The notes beneath the pieces are model-generated. The model saw only the letters and a program-made list of their open reading frames with translations, made no database searches and was not told the DNA's origin. A program made the position numbers and the translations under genes. DNA of 64,000 nt. It comes from Bremerella alba (GTDB taxonomy: Bacteria > Planctomycetota > Planctomycetia > Pirellulales > Pirellulaceae). The stretch lies in NCBI RefSeq assembly GCF_013618625.1, contig NZ_JABRWO010000009.1, forward strand, positions 1 to 64,000, written 5' to 3'. Positions 53,196-62,600 of this stretch are shown here, one piece after another. How positions within the stretch are numbered: position 1 is the stretch's first letter; each line of letters opens with the position of its first letter.

Positions 53196-53564
53196 ATGTC
53201 ACACGTCGTCGGTATTGAAGTCGAAATTCGAGATCTGGAAGCAATTCGCCAGGCAACGCGCCGCCTGCAATTGCCAGAGCCCACTTTCGGCGAAGTCCAA
53301 CTGTTTAGCGAAAGTAAAACCGGTTGGGCGATCCAACTGCGAGATTGGCGATACCCCGTCGTCGCCAATCTCGAAAGTGGGCGGGTTGATTTCGATAATT
53401 ACGGCGGGCGTTGGGGAAAGCAGCAAGAACTCGATCAGTTTCTCCAGCGGTACGCCGTTGAGGCTGCGGTCTTGCAGGCTCGTAAACAGGGCTACACGAC
53501 CACAGAGCAGCCACTAACTGATGGCAGCATCAAACTTCTCATTCAAATTGGAGGCGAAGGTTAA
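53196..53564 (+). CDS. DUF1257 (Ycf35-like) protein
   Basis: A 122-residue DUF1257 protein. MSHVVGIEVEIRDLEAI at the start, the WAIQLRDWRYPVV strand pair and the YGGRWG-x2-ELDQFLQRYAVE block match the family found in chloroplast Ycf35, cyanobacteria and planctomycetes; its function is unknown. A perfect AGGAGG site lies before ATG 53196, so the longer open frame from 53160 is rejected. It is immediately followed by the DUF2997 gene (three bases), a pair that regularly travels together. Confidence 0.88.
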   Translation: MSHVVGIEVEIRDLEAIRQATRRLQLPEPTFGEVQLFSESKTGWAIQLRDWRYPVVANLESGRVDFDNYGGRWGKQQELDQFLQRYAVEAAVLQARKQGYTTTEQPLTDGSIKLLIQIGGEG

Positions 53565-53567
53565 TCC

Positions 53568-53762
53568 GTGAAAGTGATCGAAATCATTGTCTCTCCCGAA
53601 GGAGAGTCCAAGTTAGAAACCCGGGGCTTTCAAGGGGCCGAGTGCCAGGAAGCCAGCCGTTTCCTGGAACTTGCCTTGGGCAGGAAAACGTCCGACACGG
53701 CAACATCGGAATTTCATCAAACGAGTGTCCAGCAGCAAACCCAGCTGGAGCAGAAAGAGTAG
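53568..53762 (+). CDS. DUF2997 small protein
   Basis: A 64-residue DUF2997 protein starting at GTG. KVIEIIVSPEGESKLETRGF and CQEASRFLELALG are the family pattern, and the tail is glutamine-rich and probably disordered. DUF2997 genes sit next to DUF1257 genes in many genomes, which suggests a joint role that is not established. Confidence 0.85.
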   Translation: MKVIEIIVSPEGESKLETRGFQGAECQEASRFLELALGRKTSDTATSEFHQTSVQQQTQLEQKE

Positions 53763-53769
53763 GTAACCA

Positions 53770-54432
53770 TTGACCGAGTTTCACAATCACAAACCGCCTG
53801 ATGACCAGGCCTTGGTCGATCGAGCACGCGTGCTGGTGATCGTCGAAGGCACCAATGACATCGAGTTCTTGCGAAGAATCTCACTAACGCTTCATGCCGT
53901 CGATTCCGATCTTCCAAACCTGGCCGAGATGGAACAGCAAGGCCAACTCATCTTTGTGCCGTTTGGTGGCTATAACCTGCCAAGTTGGATCCACCGATTC
54001 GCTTCACTCGGCAAACCGGAATTCTTCCTGTTGGACCATGAAGTCTCACCGGAGACCGAATCTCGCCAGGAAGCGGCCGAGATCATCAATCAGCGGACTG
54101 GTTGCCGGGCCATCGTTACTCGCAAACGTAGTCTTGAAAACTACCTGCATCCAAATGCTGTTCGTGATGCTGGACAAATCGATGTTGCATTCGACGACTT
54201 CGATCCCGTAGGAACGATCGTCGCCAAAAAACTGTTTGAGTCGGGCATTGCCGACGGGCCGTGGGAACTCCTCTCGCGGCGTTCGAAGAGTCGTCTTACG
54301 AGCCGAGCTAAACGCTGGCTCAATACTACAGTCACCAGCCAAATAACGGCGGAACTCATTGAGCAGCGAGATCCCCATGGGGAAATTGCCTCATGGCTGA
54401 CCACCATTGGGCAATTGGCCCAATCTCTCTAA
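53770..54432 (+). CDS. Stand-alone TOPRIM-domain protein
   Basis: A 220-residue protein starting at TTG, with an AGGT site just upstream. It contains a TOPRIM core: the glutamate in VLVIVEGTNDIEFL near residue 24, a glycine turn in FVPFGG, the acidic FFLLDHEVSPETE near 90, and then RKRSLENYLHP as in OLD-type TOPRIM domains. No ATPase domain is attached. It may act as a metal-dependent nuclease or phosphotransferase, possibly with the Ycf46-like AAA ATPase encoded next. A perfect terminator follows immediately. Confidence 0.75.
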   Translation: MTEFHNHKPPDDQALVDRARVLVIVEGTNDIEFLRRISLTLHAVDSDLPNLAEMEQQGQLIFVPFGGYNLPSWIHRFASLGKPEFFLLDHEVSPETESRQEAAEIINQRTGCRAIVTRKRSLENYLHPNAVRDAGQIDVAFDDFDPVGTIVAKKLFESGIADGPWELLSRRSKSRLTSRAKRWLNTTVTSQITAELIEQRDPHGEIASWLTTIGQLAQSL

Positions 54433-54457
54433 CCCTCGCTCTCGCGAGGGTTGTTTT
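54433..54457 (+). terminator. Intrinsic terminator after the TOPRIM gene
   Basis: A perfect seven-pair stem CCCTCGC/GCGAGGG (54433-54439 with 54444-54450) with a TCTC loop is followed by TTGTTTT. It overlaps the stop codon region, so part of the transcript ends before the AAA gene. Confidence 0.85.
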
Positions 54458-54487
54458 ACTTATTACTTCAAGCGATAAGGAATCCGT

Positions 54488-55978
54488 ATGCGCTTAGCAG
54501 ACGAAATACAGGAACTAGTACGGGCTGGCTTCAGCGGCCTCTGGGTTCAGAGTTGTGAATCGGAAGAAGCTCTGGCCGAACTAGCCCAAATGTGTCAGAC
54601 CGAAAGTTGGATGCTGGCAAGCTGGGATATCGACGCCGGTCTCAACGGACAGGTGTCGACAGAAGGTGTCGCAGTAACCGATCCGCTATCGGCAGTTCGG
54701 TCACTGGCCTCCGTCCCCGGTGATGGTCATCCCACGCTCTTGGTTTTAGCCAACTTTCATCGGTTTCTCGGATCGGCGGAAGTGATCCAAGCACTCCTCC
54801 ACCAAGTGGCTCAAGGCAAGGTCCATCAGCGACATCTGATTATCTTGTCGCCCGTGGTTCAATTGCCGGTGGAGTTAGAACGCGTCTTCACGGTCGTGGA
54901 GCATGCGCTACCGAGTCGTGAGCAGTTGGAAGAGATCGCAGCTTCAATAGCGGCGGATACGGAAGAGTTTCCGGAGGGTTCGCCGCGGGAGCGAATTCTC
55001 GACGCGGCATGTGGGTTGAGTCGATACGAGGCAGAAAACGCGTTCGCGTTGTCTTTGGTTCGCCACGGATGCATTGAGCCGTCGGCAATCTGGAAAATCA
55101 AATCGCTGGCACTCCTGAAAGGAGGTCTGCTCTCGCTGCATCGTGGTGGCGAAACGTTCTCTGATTTGGGTGGGCTGGCCGCATTGAAAGAGTTTTGCCT
55201 CCGAGCACTTCGCCCAAGTCGATCCACGAACAACTCCGTCAAGGCAAAAGGTGTCTTGCTCCTCGGTGTGCCTGGCACGGGCAAATCCGCCTTAGCGAGA
55301 TCTTTGGGCGCGGAAGTCGGCAGGCCCACCCTCACGCTCGATTTGGGCACGCTCATGGGCGGCATCGTGGGCGAAACTGAGAGCAGGACACGCCGCGCAT
55401 TGAAGGTCATCGACGCCATGGCCCCCGCCGTGCTTTTCGTTGATGAGTTGGAGAAGAGCCTCAGCGGGTCGAGCGGTTCCGGGCAGACTGACAGCGGGGT
55501 TGGCAGTCGTATGCTCGGAACTCTGTTGACTTGGTTGGCAGATCACACCTCCGACATCTTCGTGATCGCAACGAGTAACGACATTAGCAAGCTACCACCC
55601 GAGCTAACTCGCGCCGAACGGTTTGACGCGATTTTCTTTTTGGATTTGCCAGGACGGTCGCAGAAGGACGCGATCTGGCAAATGTATTTGCGGCGGTTCC
55701 GACTTGATCCTTCGCAAGTGATACCGGCGGACGAGTCATGGACCGGGGCAGAAGTCCGGGCATGTTGTCGCTTGGCAGCACTGCTCGATGTTTCGCTCAT
55801 AGAGGCGGCCAAAAACGTCGTTCCGGTCGCGGCTACTTCCGCTGAATCGGTCCAGCGACTACGTAGCTGGAGCAGCGGACGTTGTCTTTCGGCAGAGTCC
55901 GGCGGCATTTATCGAGCAGACAGTACGCCGTCTCCTAAGACACGTCGGCGACTATCCCCTAATCCTGAATCAAACTAG
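54488..55978 (+). CDS. Ycf46-like AAA+ ATPase
   Basis: A 496-residue ATPase. The N-terminal half (about 1-240) has the degenerate AAA fold of Ycf46 proteins (YLANFHRFLGS-like strand, RHLIILSPVVQLP). The C-terminal AAA domain has Walker A GVPGTGKSALA near 257, Walker B AVLFVDELEK near 315, a sensor region FVIATSNDISKLPPEL, and arginine-finger FDAIFF...R. Ycf46 proteins occur in cyanobacteria and chloroplasts; the target is unknown. Beside DUF1257/DUF2997 genes it would be the motor of the cluster. AAGGA precedes the start. Confidence 0.87.
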   Translation: MRLADEIQELVRAGFSGLWVQSCESEEALAELAQMCQTESWMLASWDIDAGLNGQVSTEGVAVTDPLSAVRSLASVPGDGHPTLLVLANFHRFLGSAEVIQALLHQVAQGKVHQRHLIILSPVVQLPVELERVFTVVEHALPSREQLEEIAASIAADTEEFPEGSPRERILDAACGLSRYEAENAFALSLVRHGCIEPSAIWKIKSLALLKGGLLSLHRGGETFSDLGGLAALKEFCLRALRPSRSTNNSVKAKGVLLLGVPGTGKSALARSLGAEVGRPTLTLDLGTLMGGIVGETESRTRRALKVIDAMAPAVLFVDELEKSLSGSSGSGQTDSGVGSRMLGTLLTWLADHTSDIFVIATSNDISKLPPELTRAERFDAIFFLDLPGRSQKDAIWQMYLRRFRLDPSQVIPADESWTGAEVRACCRLAALLDVSLIEAAKNVVPVAATSAESVQRLRSWSSGRCLSAESGGIYRADSTPSPKTRRRLSPNPESN

Positions 55979-56012
55979 TCCAATCAAATTTCACATTATC
56001 CAGGAGGTCTCT

Positions 56013-56960
56013 ATGTCAGTGACAACCTTAGAACCGCCCGTTCAACGAACCGAATCTTCGGCGTCGGAACGATTGCGATCCACCATGTGCGCGACCCGAG
56101 TCAGCTTTGTCTGGTTCGGAACACAGAAGACACTCACCCGTGCTCAGAAAGATCAGGCAGCTGAGTCCTTCGACGCCCAGGGTGAATTCCTACGGGCCGA
56201 GAAGAAACTGCTCGATACGAAGAATCCTCGCTTTAAGGCTGTGAACTCGGTCCGCAATCAAATTCGCTCGATCTGGGAGATGACGAGCCTGCCGTTTCCC
56301 GAGCCTGGAGTTCGACTGATCCGCCAGGACATGGTGCAGACATTCGAAGGCTGGATGGAAGAACGACGCGGCCAGCTACAAGAGGCGGTCCAAAAATTGG
56401 ACGAGGACTACGCCTCGCTGAGAGACGCTGCTCGCGAGCGACTTGGGGCTTTGTATAACAGCGCCGATTATCCTCGCACGCTCCTTGGTCTGTTTGACGT
56501 CGCTTGGTCGTTTCCCAACATCGAAGTCCCACCCTATCTAAGGTTGGTGAATCCGGAGGTCTACCAAGCGGAATGCGAGCGCGTTCAGGCACGCTTCGAC
56601 GAAGCCGTTGAATTGGCCGAGGCTGCATTCATTGAAGAGCTGTCGGGGCTCGTGTCCCATCTCACGGAACGGCTCTCGGGCAGTCAGGACGGTCGAGCGA
56701 AGATCTTTCGCGATACGGCTATCTCGAATTTGAATGAGTTCTTCGATCGATTTCGGTCCTTGAATATCCGCTCGAATGATCAATTGGACTCGCTAGTGTC
56801 CCAATGCCAGCAGATCGTTCACGGCGTCCAGCCGCAGTCGCTACGTGACAGTGCTCACCTTCGTCAGGCGGTTAGTCGAGAATTGTCGAGCGTCCAAAGA
56901 GTGCTTGATGATCTGCTGGTCGATCGCCCACGTCGTCGGATTATTCGTTCCCCGAAGTGA
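56013..56960 (+). CDS. Helical protein encoded with the Ycf46-like ATPase
   Basis: A 315-residue, almost wholly alpha-helical soluble protein with no signal or membrane segments, coiled coil likely around 115-160 and 185-300. WFGTQKTLTRAQKDQAAE near residue 35 and FPEPGVRLI near 96 are its distinctive blocks. I do not recognise a family with certainty; a DUF3150-like identity is possible. A perfect AGGAGG site lies upstream of ATG 56013. It follows the ATPase by 35 bases, so it could be its substrate or adaptor. Confidence 0.6.
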   Translation: MSVTTLEPPVQRTESSASERLRSTMCATRVSFVWFGTQKTLTRAQKDQAAESFDAQGEFLRAEKKLLDTKNPRFKAVNSVRNQIRSIWEMTSLPFPEPGVRLIRQDMVQTFEGWMEERRGQLQEAVQKLDEDYASLRDAARERLGALYNSADYPRTLLGLFDVAWSFPNIEVPPYLRLVNPEVYQAECERVQARFDEAVELAEAAFIEELSGLVSHLTERLSGSQDGRAKIFRDTAISNLNEFFDRFRSLNIRSNDQLDSLVSQCQQIVHGVQPQSLRDSAHLRQAVSRELSSVQRVLDDLLVDRPRRRIIRSPK

Positions 56961-56968
56961 GGTGAGTC

Positions 56969-57217
56969 ATGCAAATCGTAGTTGCACCTGGCGGAGGGAT
57001 TCGTTGTGTCTATGACGAATCGATCGATCTGAGTTTGCTTGGCAAAGTTCAGATCTCACGTGGTTCCCATGTGGAGCCCAGCAAAGAAAGTTACTGGTTC
57101 GCCGACCTGGCACCCGTTGGTGGCCCGAGTCTTGGACCATTCCTAAAGCGAACGGATGCCATGGCTGCTGAGGTAGCCTGGCTGGAAGAAAACTGGTTGT
57201 TCGCCAGCGAACGCTGA
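56969..57217 (+). CDS. Small protein of the Ycf46 cluster
   Basis: An 82-residue soluble protein starting eight bases after the previous stop, with AGGTGA upstream. It has a small beta-rich core (MQIVVAPGGGIRCVYDESIDL, RGSHVEP, SYWFADL) and a helical tail (MAAEVAWLEENWL). Its function is unknown. A perfect 11-pair hairpin follows. Confidence 0.65.
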   Translation: MQIVVAPGGGIRCVYDESIDLSLLGKVQISRGSHVEPSKESYWFADLAPVGGPSLGPFLKRTDAMAAEVAWLEENWLFASER

Positions 57218-57249
57218 CGACAGTCCATGAGTTGTGAATTGAACAAATA

Positions 57250-57285
57250 GCCCCACGGAAACGCACGAACGACGTTCCGTGGGGC
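57250..57285 (+). terminator. Perfect 11-pair hairpin terminator
   Basis: GCCCCACGGAA (57250-57260) pairs fully with 57275-57285 and is followed by ATTTCTATTTCTT. It ends the AAA sub-operon before the next small gene. Confidence 0.8.
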
Positions 57286-57315
57286 ATTTCTATTTCTTGT
57301 ATCAAGGTGATGCTC

Positions 57316-57531
57316 ATGCAAGCTTCAGAACTAAATCGCGCTGTTGCTCAGGCGACAGGCGAAAGTATCAGTACGATTCAGAGAATGGGCTTCATTCTAG
57401 CGGAGGAACACTCAGAAGAATCCGATGGAGAAGTGTCCTTTGGCCCCAACGTGGTCGACTGGGATGAAGTGGAATTCGTACGTATGCAACTCCAGCAAGA
57501 GCTTGGACGTAATGTGCCATCCGCTGCGTAA
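57316..57531 (+). CDS. Small acidic protein with helix-turn-helix-like start
   Basis: A 71-residue protein from ATG 57316 with AAGGTGA upstream. MQASELNRAVAQATGESISTIQ could form a two-helix DNA-binding unit, followed by an acidic middle (EEHSEESDGEVSF) and the helix WDEVEFVRMQLQQEL. Such short proteins appear on planctomycete islands, but no family is certain. Confidence 0.55.
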   Translation: MQASELNRAVAQATGESISTIQRMGFILAEEHSEESDGEVSFGPNVVDWDEVEFVRMQLQQELGRNVPSAA

Positions 57532-57541
57532 GAATGTAAGA

Positions 57542-57661
57542 GTGGTCAACTGGTTACGACCATATCGTCCACGTGCCCAAATTCGAGGTGGTCAACGCCG
57601 AGGAAGGCGACAGTATAGAACATCCCGGCACCAGCTTAAGTTGCGCCGTAGACGCAGATAA
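57542..57661 (+). CDS. Possible tiny arginine-rich protein
   Basis: A 39-codon frame from GTG 57542, ten bases after the preceding stop, reads VVNWLRPYRPRAQIRGGQ then several arginine runs to the stop. A very basic nucleic-acid-binding peptide is possible, but no ribosome site is clear and the frame could be chance. Confidence 0.25.
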   Translation: MVNWLRPYRPRAQIRGGQRRGRRQYRTSRHQLKLRRRRR

Positions 57662-57694
57662 AGCATTGTCTAAATAACTGTGGTTGCAAATTCG

Positions 57695-57718
57695 GGGGCG
57701 TCCATCTGGACGCCCCCT
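57695..57718 (+). terminator. Perfect ten-pair hairpin terminator
   Basis: GGGGGCGTCC (57695-57704) pairs fully with 57709-57718 around an ATCT loop and is followed by TTGGTCCTTTTCCTT. It closes the whole plus-strand cluster. Confidence 0.85.
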
Positions 57719-57853
57719 TGGTCCTTTTCCTTAGCTATTGGCGGTTTGCTGGGAACAGTGACGCAAGTGCGACGAAGATTTACCCAGAGCTGTTCGACCT
57801 ATATTGAATCTGTCTGAATGTCGACCAATGGCTTTCTAAGGCTGGGGAGGTAG

Positions 57854-58250
57854 TCAGAGGCAAACTTTCAGAATTTGATTTCGTTGTTGTTCGAGACGTG
57901 ACAACTCCTGAGTACCGACAATCCGTTCCGGTATTTGGCCATCAATTATAATCAGGACGGTTGGATACGGAGAAATGTCGTACTGTCTTGGACAGAAGTG
58001 TGTTCCATTCGACATCAATTACATGGAGGCGGATCTTGCCCTCTAATTGATAGACAAGTTCCTTAATGTCAGTTTTCGTAGTTACGTATTCTGGGCATCA
58101 CCTAGTGCTCATGATGACAACTACTGGGAAGGGATGCTCCAGTACATCTTGAGCAAAGTGTTCGTTGGTAGCTTGGATGAATGTAGAGAACTCGGATAGT
58201 TCACCAACTTCCGAAAATGTGTCGTCGAGACTAAGATCACATACTGCCTT
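57854..58250 (-). pseudogene. Decayed thioredoxin-like gene
   Basis: The minus strand shows thioredoxin-like sequence broken by a stop and a frameshift. From about 58250 it reads FAQDVLEHPFPVVVIMST, then a stop exactly where Trp-Cys of the active site should be, then CPEY and KELVYQLEGKIRLHVIDVE. In the next frame YPTVLIIIDGQIPERIVGTQELSRLE follows, ending at a stop at 57854-57856. The order and spacing (PVVV strand, C-x2 site, VIDVE, cis-Pro YPT, DGQ, VG) are those of thioredoxin. It lies 135 bases downstream of the permease on the same strand; YraQ-type permeases often have a thioredoxin-like partner. Confidence 0.75.
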
Positions 58251-58384
58251 CTCCTTTCAACGCGTGAGCCTCGACAGGGGCTTTGCTATCGACTCTATGT
58301 CAACCGACTGCAAATTTACGCCAGTACGTTTCCTGGCGATGGCAATTTCGTTGTTGGCGTCCTATGCCAAAATACAATACACCA

Positions 58385-59620
58385 TTAAGTACCTGTGATC
58401 GAAGAAATCCACCCGAGAACCAATCCAAACCCCAGCCAGGCGAAGGAGACGTAGGCCAGTCCCGTGAGAAGGCGTTCTGACCAGCTTGCCTGGCCTGACT
58501 CCTGATGGTGTTCTTGGTCAGACTTCTCTTTGGGAGTGTTCTTCAGCCAGAAAAAAAGCCCACTTACGGCCAGGAAAATCAGATTCAGAAAGAATGTATA
58601 GTCTATCTTGAAGCGTTCCGAAGGCGATTTCTGCTCCGCCGATTGGGCTGTTTCCGGCAATAGATCGAACGCTGCAAATCCATAGTGCAGGAGAAGGGAA
58701 GACGCGACCAAGGCGATTAGCAGCACGACGAGAATGTACAGGGCCATCTTCCAGCCGAAGTATTGCGCGTTGATGCGGAGAACGGGAAACACGACCAGAT
58801 CGCTGAAGATGAACGCCATAATGCCACCGAAGCTGACTCCGTTGGCCAACAGGAGTGTTGCCAGCGGTATATTGCCCATCGAGCCGATGAAAGTAAAGAA
58901 AGCGGCAACCGGGCCGACCAGAGTTTGCAGCAAGACTTGAAGGAACGAAGGATCGGAGTCGCTGCCTGCTCCGGCGAATAGCGTCGTGAAAAAGGCGTTG
59001 GGTACAAATGCAGAAATGATGCCGGCGATCGTGAAGCCGAAGGTGACATCTCGCCAGACCATTCCCCACTCCATGAAGTACTGCTTGGCAACCCGTATCC
59101 ACCCTTCGCGGCTGGTGAATAGTTCTCGCCAGTTGGGAACTTCCTGACTTTCTTCTTCCTCTTCGACATGATCTCGCGCTTCGTCTTCGAGCGATTTAGG
59201 AAGGGTCAGTTTTACGACGAGCCACATTACGAGAATGAGCAATAGTCCACCGACGTACTCACCCACGACAAATTGCCAGCTCAGAAAGACGGCAATAATG
59301 ATCCCGAGTTCAATCACAAGATTCGTCGATGCCAACATAAACGCCAGCGAAGGAACCAGGCCTGCCCCTTTTTTGAACAAAGACTTCGTCGTGGAGAGTG
59401 CCGCGAAACTGCAGGAGCTGGAGATGAAACCGAAGAAGGTCGCCAAAGCTACCGACTTGGGACCTGCTTGCCCCATGGTTTGCTTCATCCGCTCTTTGGT
59501 GACGAAGACTTGGATACAGCTACTAATGACGTACCCCAGGCCGAAAGCCCAGAAAGCCATCCAGAAGAATCCCAGTGAGGTTAAAGCGGCCTCGTTCCAT
59601 TGTTTGAGAAATGTATCCAC
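58385..59620 (-). CDS. YraQ/ArsP-family (DUF318) permease
   Basis: A 411-residue membrane protein with about ten helices. The family motif SSCSFAALSTTKSLFKKGAG near residue 68 and the matching second half FIGSMGNIPLATLLL give the two-fold layout of DUF318 permeases. Relatives (ArsP) export organoarsenicals; others are linked to metal or thiol stress. The start is GTG 59620 with AAGGAG upstream. The long acidic loop (EDEARDHVEEEEESQE) is unusual. It is encoded 24 bases after the CusA-like pump, so it is probably part of a heavy-metal resistance operon. Confidence 0.85.
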   Translation of the reverse strand: MDTFLKQWNEAALTSLGFFWMAFWAFGLGYVISSCIQVFVTKERMKQTMGQAGPKSVALATFFGFISSSCSFAALSTTKSLFKKGAGLVPSLAFMLASTNLVIELGIIIAVFLSWQFVVGEYVGGLLLILVMWLVVKLTLPKSLEDEARDHVEEEEESQEVPNWRELFTSREGWIRVAKQYFMEWGMVWRDVTFGFTIAGIISAFVPNAFFTTLFAGAGSDSDPSFLQVLLQTLVGPVAAFFTFIGSMGNIPLATLLLANGVSFGGIMAFIFSDLVVFPVLRINAQYFGWKMALYILVVLLIALVASSLLLHYGFAAFDLLPETAQSAEQKSPSERFKIDYTFFLNLIFLAVSGLFFWLKNTPKEKSDQEHHQESGQASWSERLLTGLAYVSFAWLGFGLVLGWISSITGT

Positions 59621-59644
59621 GGAATCGCTCGCTCCTTTCGCATC

Positions 59645-62600
59645 TTAATTGTCTTCGGTCCCGGCCCAGTGGCGATCATGCATGCCGAGATTCATTTTGA
59701 GCTCCTTGAAGCCTGCAAAGACGACCGGAACGACAAACAGCGTCAGCAGTTCCACGGTCATTCCCCCGACCACCGGCCAGGCCATCGCCTTGGCGACATC
59801 GCTGCCACGCCCTGTCGACAGGATGACCGGCACCAGGGCAATAATTGTCGTGAAGGTGGTCATCAAGCAGGGACGGATCCGTTTCATGCCGGCCTCGACA
59901 GTCGCGTTGCGGATATCGGCGATCGTCTCTAAACGCTTGCGCGTAAAGACCTGATCGAGGTAGGTGGCCATGACCACGCCATCGTCGACGGCAATCCCAA
60001 ACAAGGCGATGAAACCCACCCAGACCGCCGTGTTGATCTCCACGGAGTTGATTGCCAGACAAATCATGCCCCCTGCAAATGCAACTGGGATGCCAGCGAA
60101 CACGGCCAAAGTGATCGGGATGTGCCGAAATTGCAGGTAGATGATGAACAGGTTGACGAGTATGACCAGGGGAATCACCCACATCAGACGTTGGTTCGCT
60201 TCGATCTGGTTTTGAAATGATCCGACTGGTTTCAATGCATACCCGGCCGGAAGGGAAAGCTTTCCGCTCTGTTGAGCTTCACGTAAGCTCTGCTCGACGG
60301 AGTCGACCGTTTCCAGATCGCCCAATGATCCTGCCGGAGAGAACGAAACGTGCGCTACCAAGCGTGCGTCTTCGCTATTGATCACGCCTGGCCCCCAGGT
60401 GGTATTCATCTTGGCCAGATTGGCCAGCGGAATAACTTCGCCTGATTGCGTGACGACAGGTAGTTCGTCCAGCGCATAGAGCTGCTCTCGGAGTTGCCGT
60501 TCGTACCGCACGCGAATCGGATAGCGTTCTCTCCCTTCGACCGTCTTGGTGACATTGGCCCCACCCAGGGCCGTTTCGATCACCTGATTCACCATCGCCG
60601 TCGACATGCCATAACGGGCCGCCGTGTCCCGATCGACATCGAACTCGACGTAGGGTTTGCCGAGCACGATATCGGGATTGACGGTCGCCGCGTTGATCTG
60701 TGGCAGCGTTTTCAGGAAGTCGGCGACCTGAATGGAAGCGTTGGCGAGCCCATCAAGGCTGTCGCCGTAGATCCGAATAGCCATCGAGGCTTTGATGCCG
60801 CTTTGCAGCATCACAACACGTCCCTCAATCGGTTGCAGCGGCGACGCTGGCGTGACGCCGGGTAGGGTTGCAACCGCGTTGATTTGTTCCCAAATGTCCT
60901 GGGTGGTAATTCCCTCTCGCCACTGATCGACCGGCTTGAGCATCACGTACGTTTCGATCATGGCCGCGGGCGCGGGGTCTAGGGCGGACTCCACTCGGCC
61001 AATTTTCCCAAGAACGTTCTGCACCTCGGGAATTTCTTTGATCAACGCGTCTTGGGTCTGAAGCACTTCCATTGCCTGCGAGAAGCTGGCCGCTGGGTAA
61101 AGCGTGGGCATGTAGAACCAGCTTCCTTCGTCCAGGGCGATCCAGTCGTCTGACTCAAGGCCAGGCAGCTTGTGCTTCAGATCGACGTATCCCGGTACCC
61201 CGTTCAAATTCGTACCCAGGTAGCTGCTCGCTGTTTCCGCGGGACGCAGGATTGTGGGAAGTCCGAGCCAGGCACCAAGTCCCAAAAGAATCATCATCGC
61301 CGGCAATGCCAGGAACGCACCTTTTCGCGCCAGGAACAACCGCAGTAACGGTTCATACACCCATAGGATCATCCGGCTGACAGGGTTTTCGTCGACGGGC
61401 CGAAGTCGCTCACCCAGCGTCCAGTACCCAACGATACCCAGGAGCAGACCTGCCGATATCACGGATATCCATGTCGGAATGCCGAGCAGGTCCTGAAGCG
61501 TGTTGCCGAACATGAACCCAAGCAGCATCCCGGTCAGGCCAAGACCAACGGCGCCGATCCACCGCGTCCGCGTGCTCGCATGACTGGAACGCAGCAGGAC
61601 TCGGCTTAAGAACGGCACGAGTGTCACGGCGACAATCAACGCGGCCACCAATGCGAATGTCTTCGTCCAGGCCAGGGGCGCGAAGAGCTTGTAGTCGCGT
61701 CCCGTGAGCATGAATACCGGTAGGAAGCTCACGACCGTCGTCATCACCGCCGTGACGACAGCCGGGGCCACCTCGCCGGCTGCTTTGTTAATGACACGGA
61801 GCCTTTCGGAACTGCCGCCAGGCCGACCATCGCGCTCCCAGTCGGCCAGTTGGTCGTAGATGCTTTCGGAGACGATGATCCCCATGTCGACCATGGTGCC
61901 GATCGCAATGGCGATTCCCGCAAGCGACATGATATTCGCATCGACACCAAAAACATGCATGCCGATAAACGCTAACAGTACCGCGACCGGTAGCGATACG
62001 GCCACCACGATACTTGCCCGAAAGTGGAGCAGGAAAAGTAGAATCACTGCACCTGTAATGAGAATCTCTTGAAACAGGGCGGAGGTGAGTGTGGTGATGG
62101 TCTCGTCAATCAGGCCGGTTCGGTCATAAACAATGTTCACCTTCACGCCGTTGAGGCTAGGCTCGATCTGTTTGATCTTTGCTTTGACCCGGTCGATGAC
62201 CGCGCGCGGGTTCTCGCCGAATCGCATCACGACGACACCCCCGACCGCTTCGGTGCCGTTAAGGTCGATCGCGCCGCGGCGAAATTCTGGACCTAACTGA
62301 ACGCGTCCAAGGTCACGCACTCGGAGGGGAATACCATCTTGCGAGCGGACGACGGTCTTCTCGATATCTTCGACGGCTTGACTGGTATCTTGATTGGCGC
62401 CAATGAAGCCCTTGCCACGAATAATGAACTCCATTCCGCCTGACTCAACGGTTTTCGCTCCGACATCGATGTTCGATTTACGAACCGCTTCAACCAACTG
62501 ATCGAGCGGAACGTTGTGAAAGCGGAGCCGGTCCGGGTCGATTTCAATTTGGTACTGACGAACATATCCACCCACGCTGGCAACTTCACTGACTCCAGGC

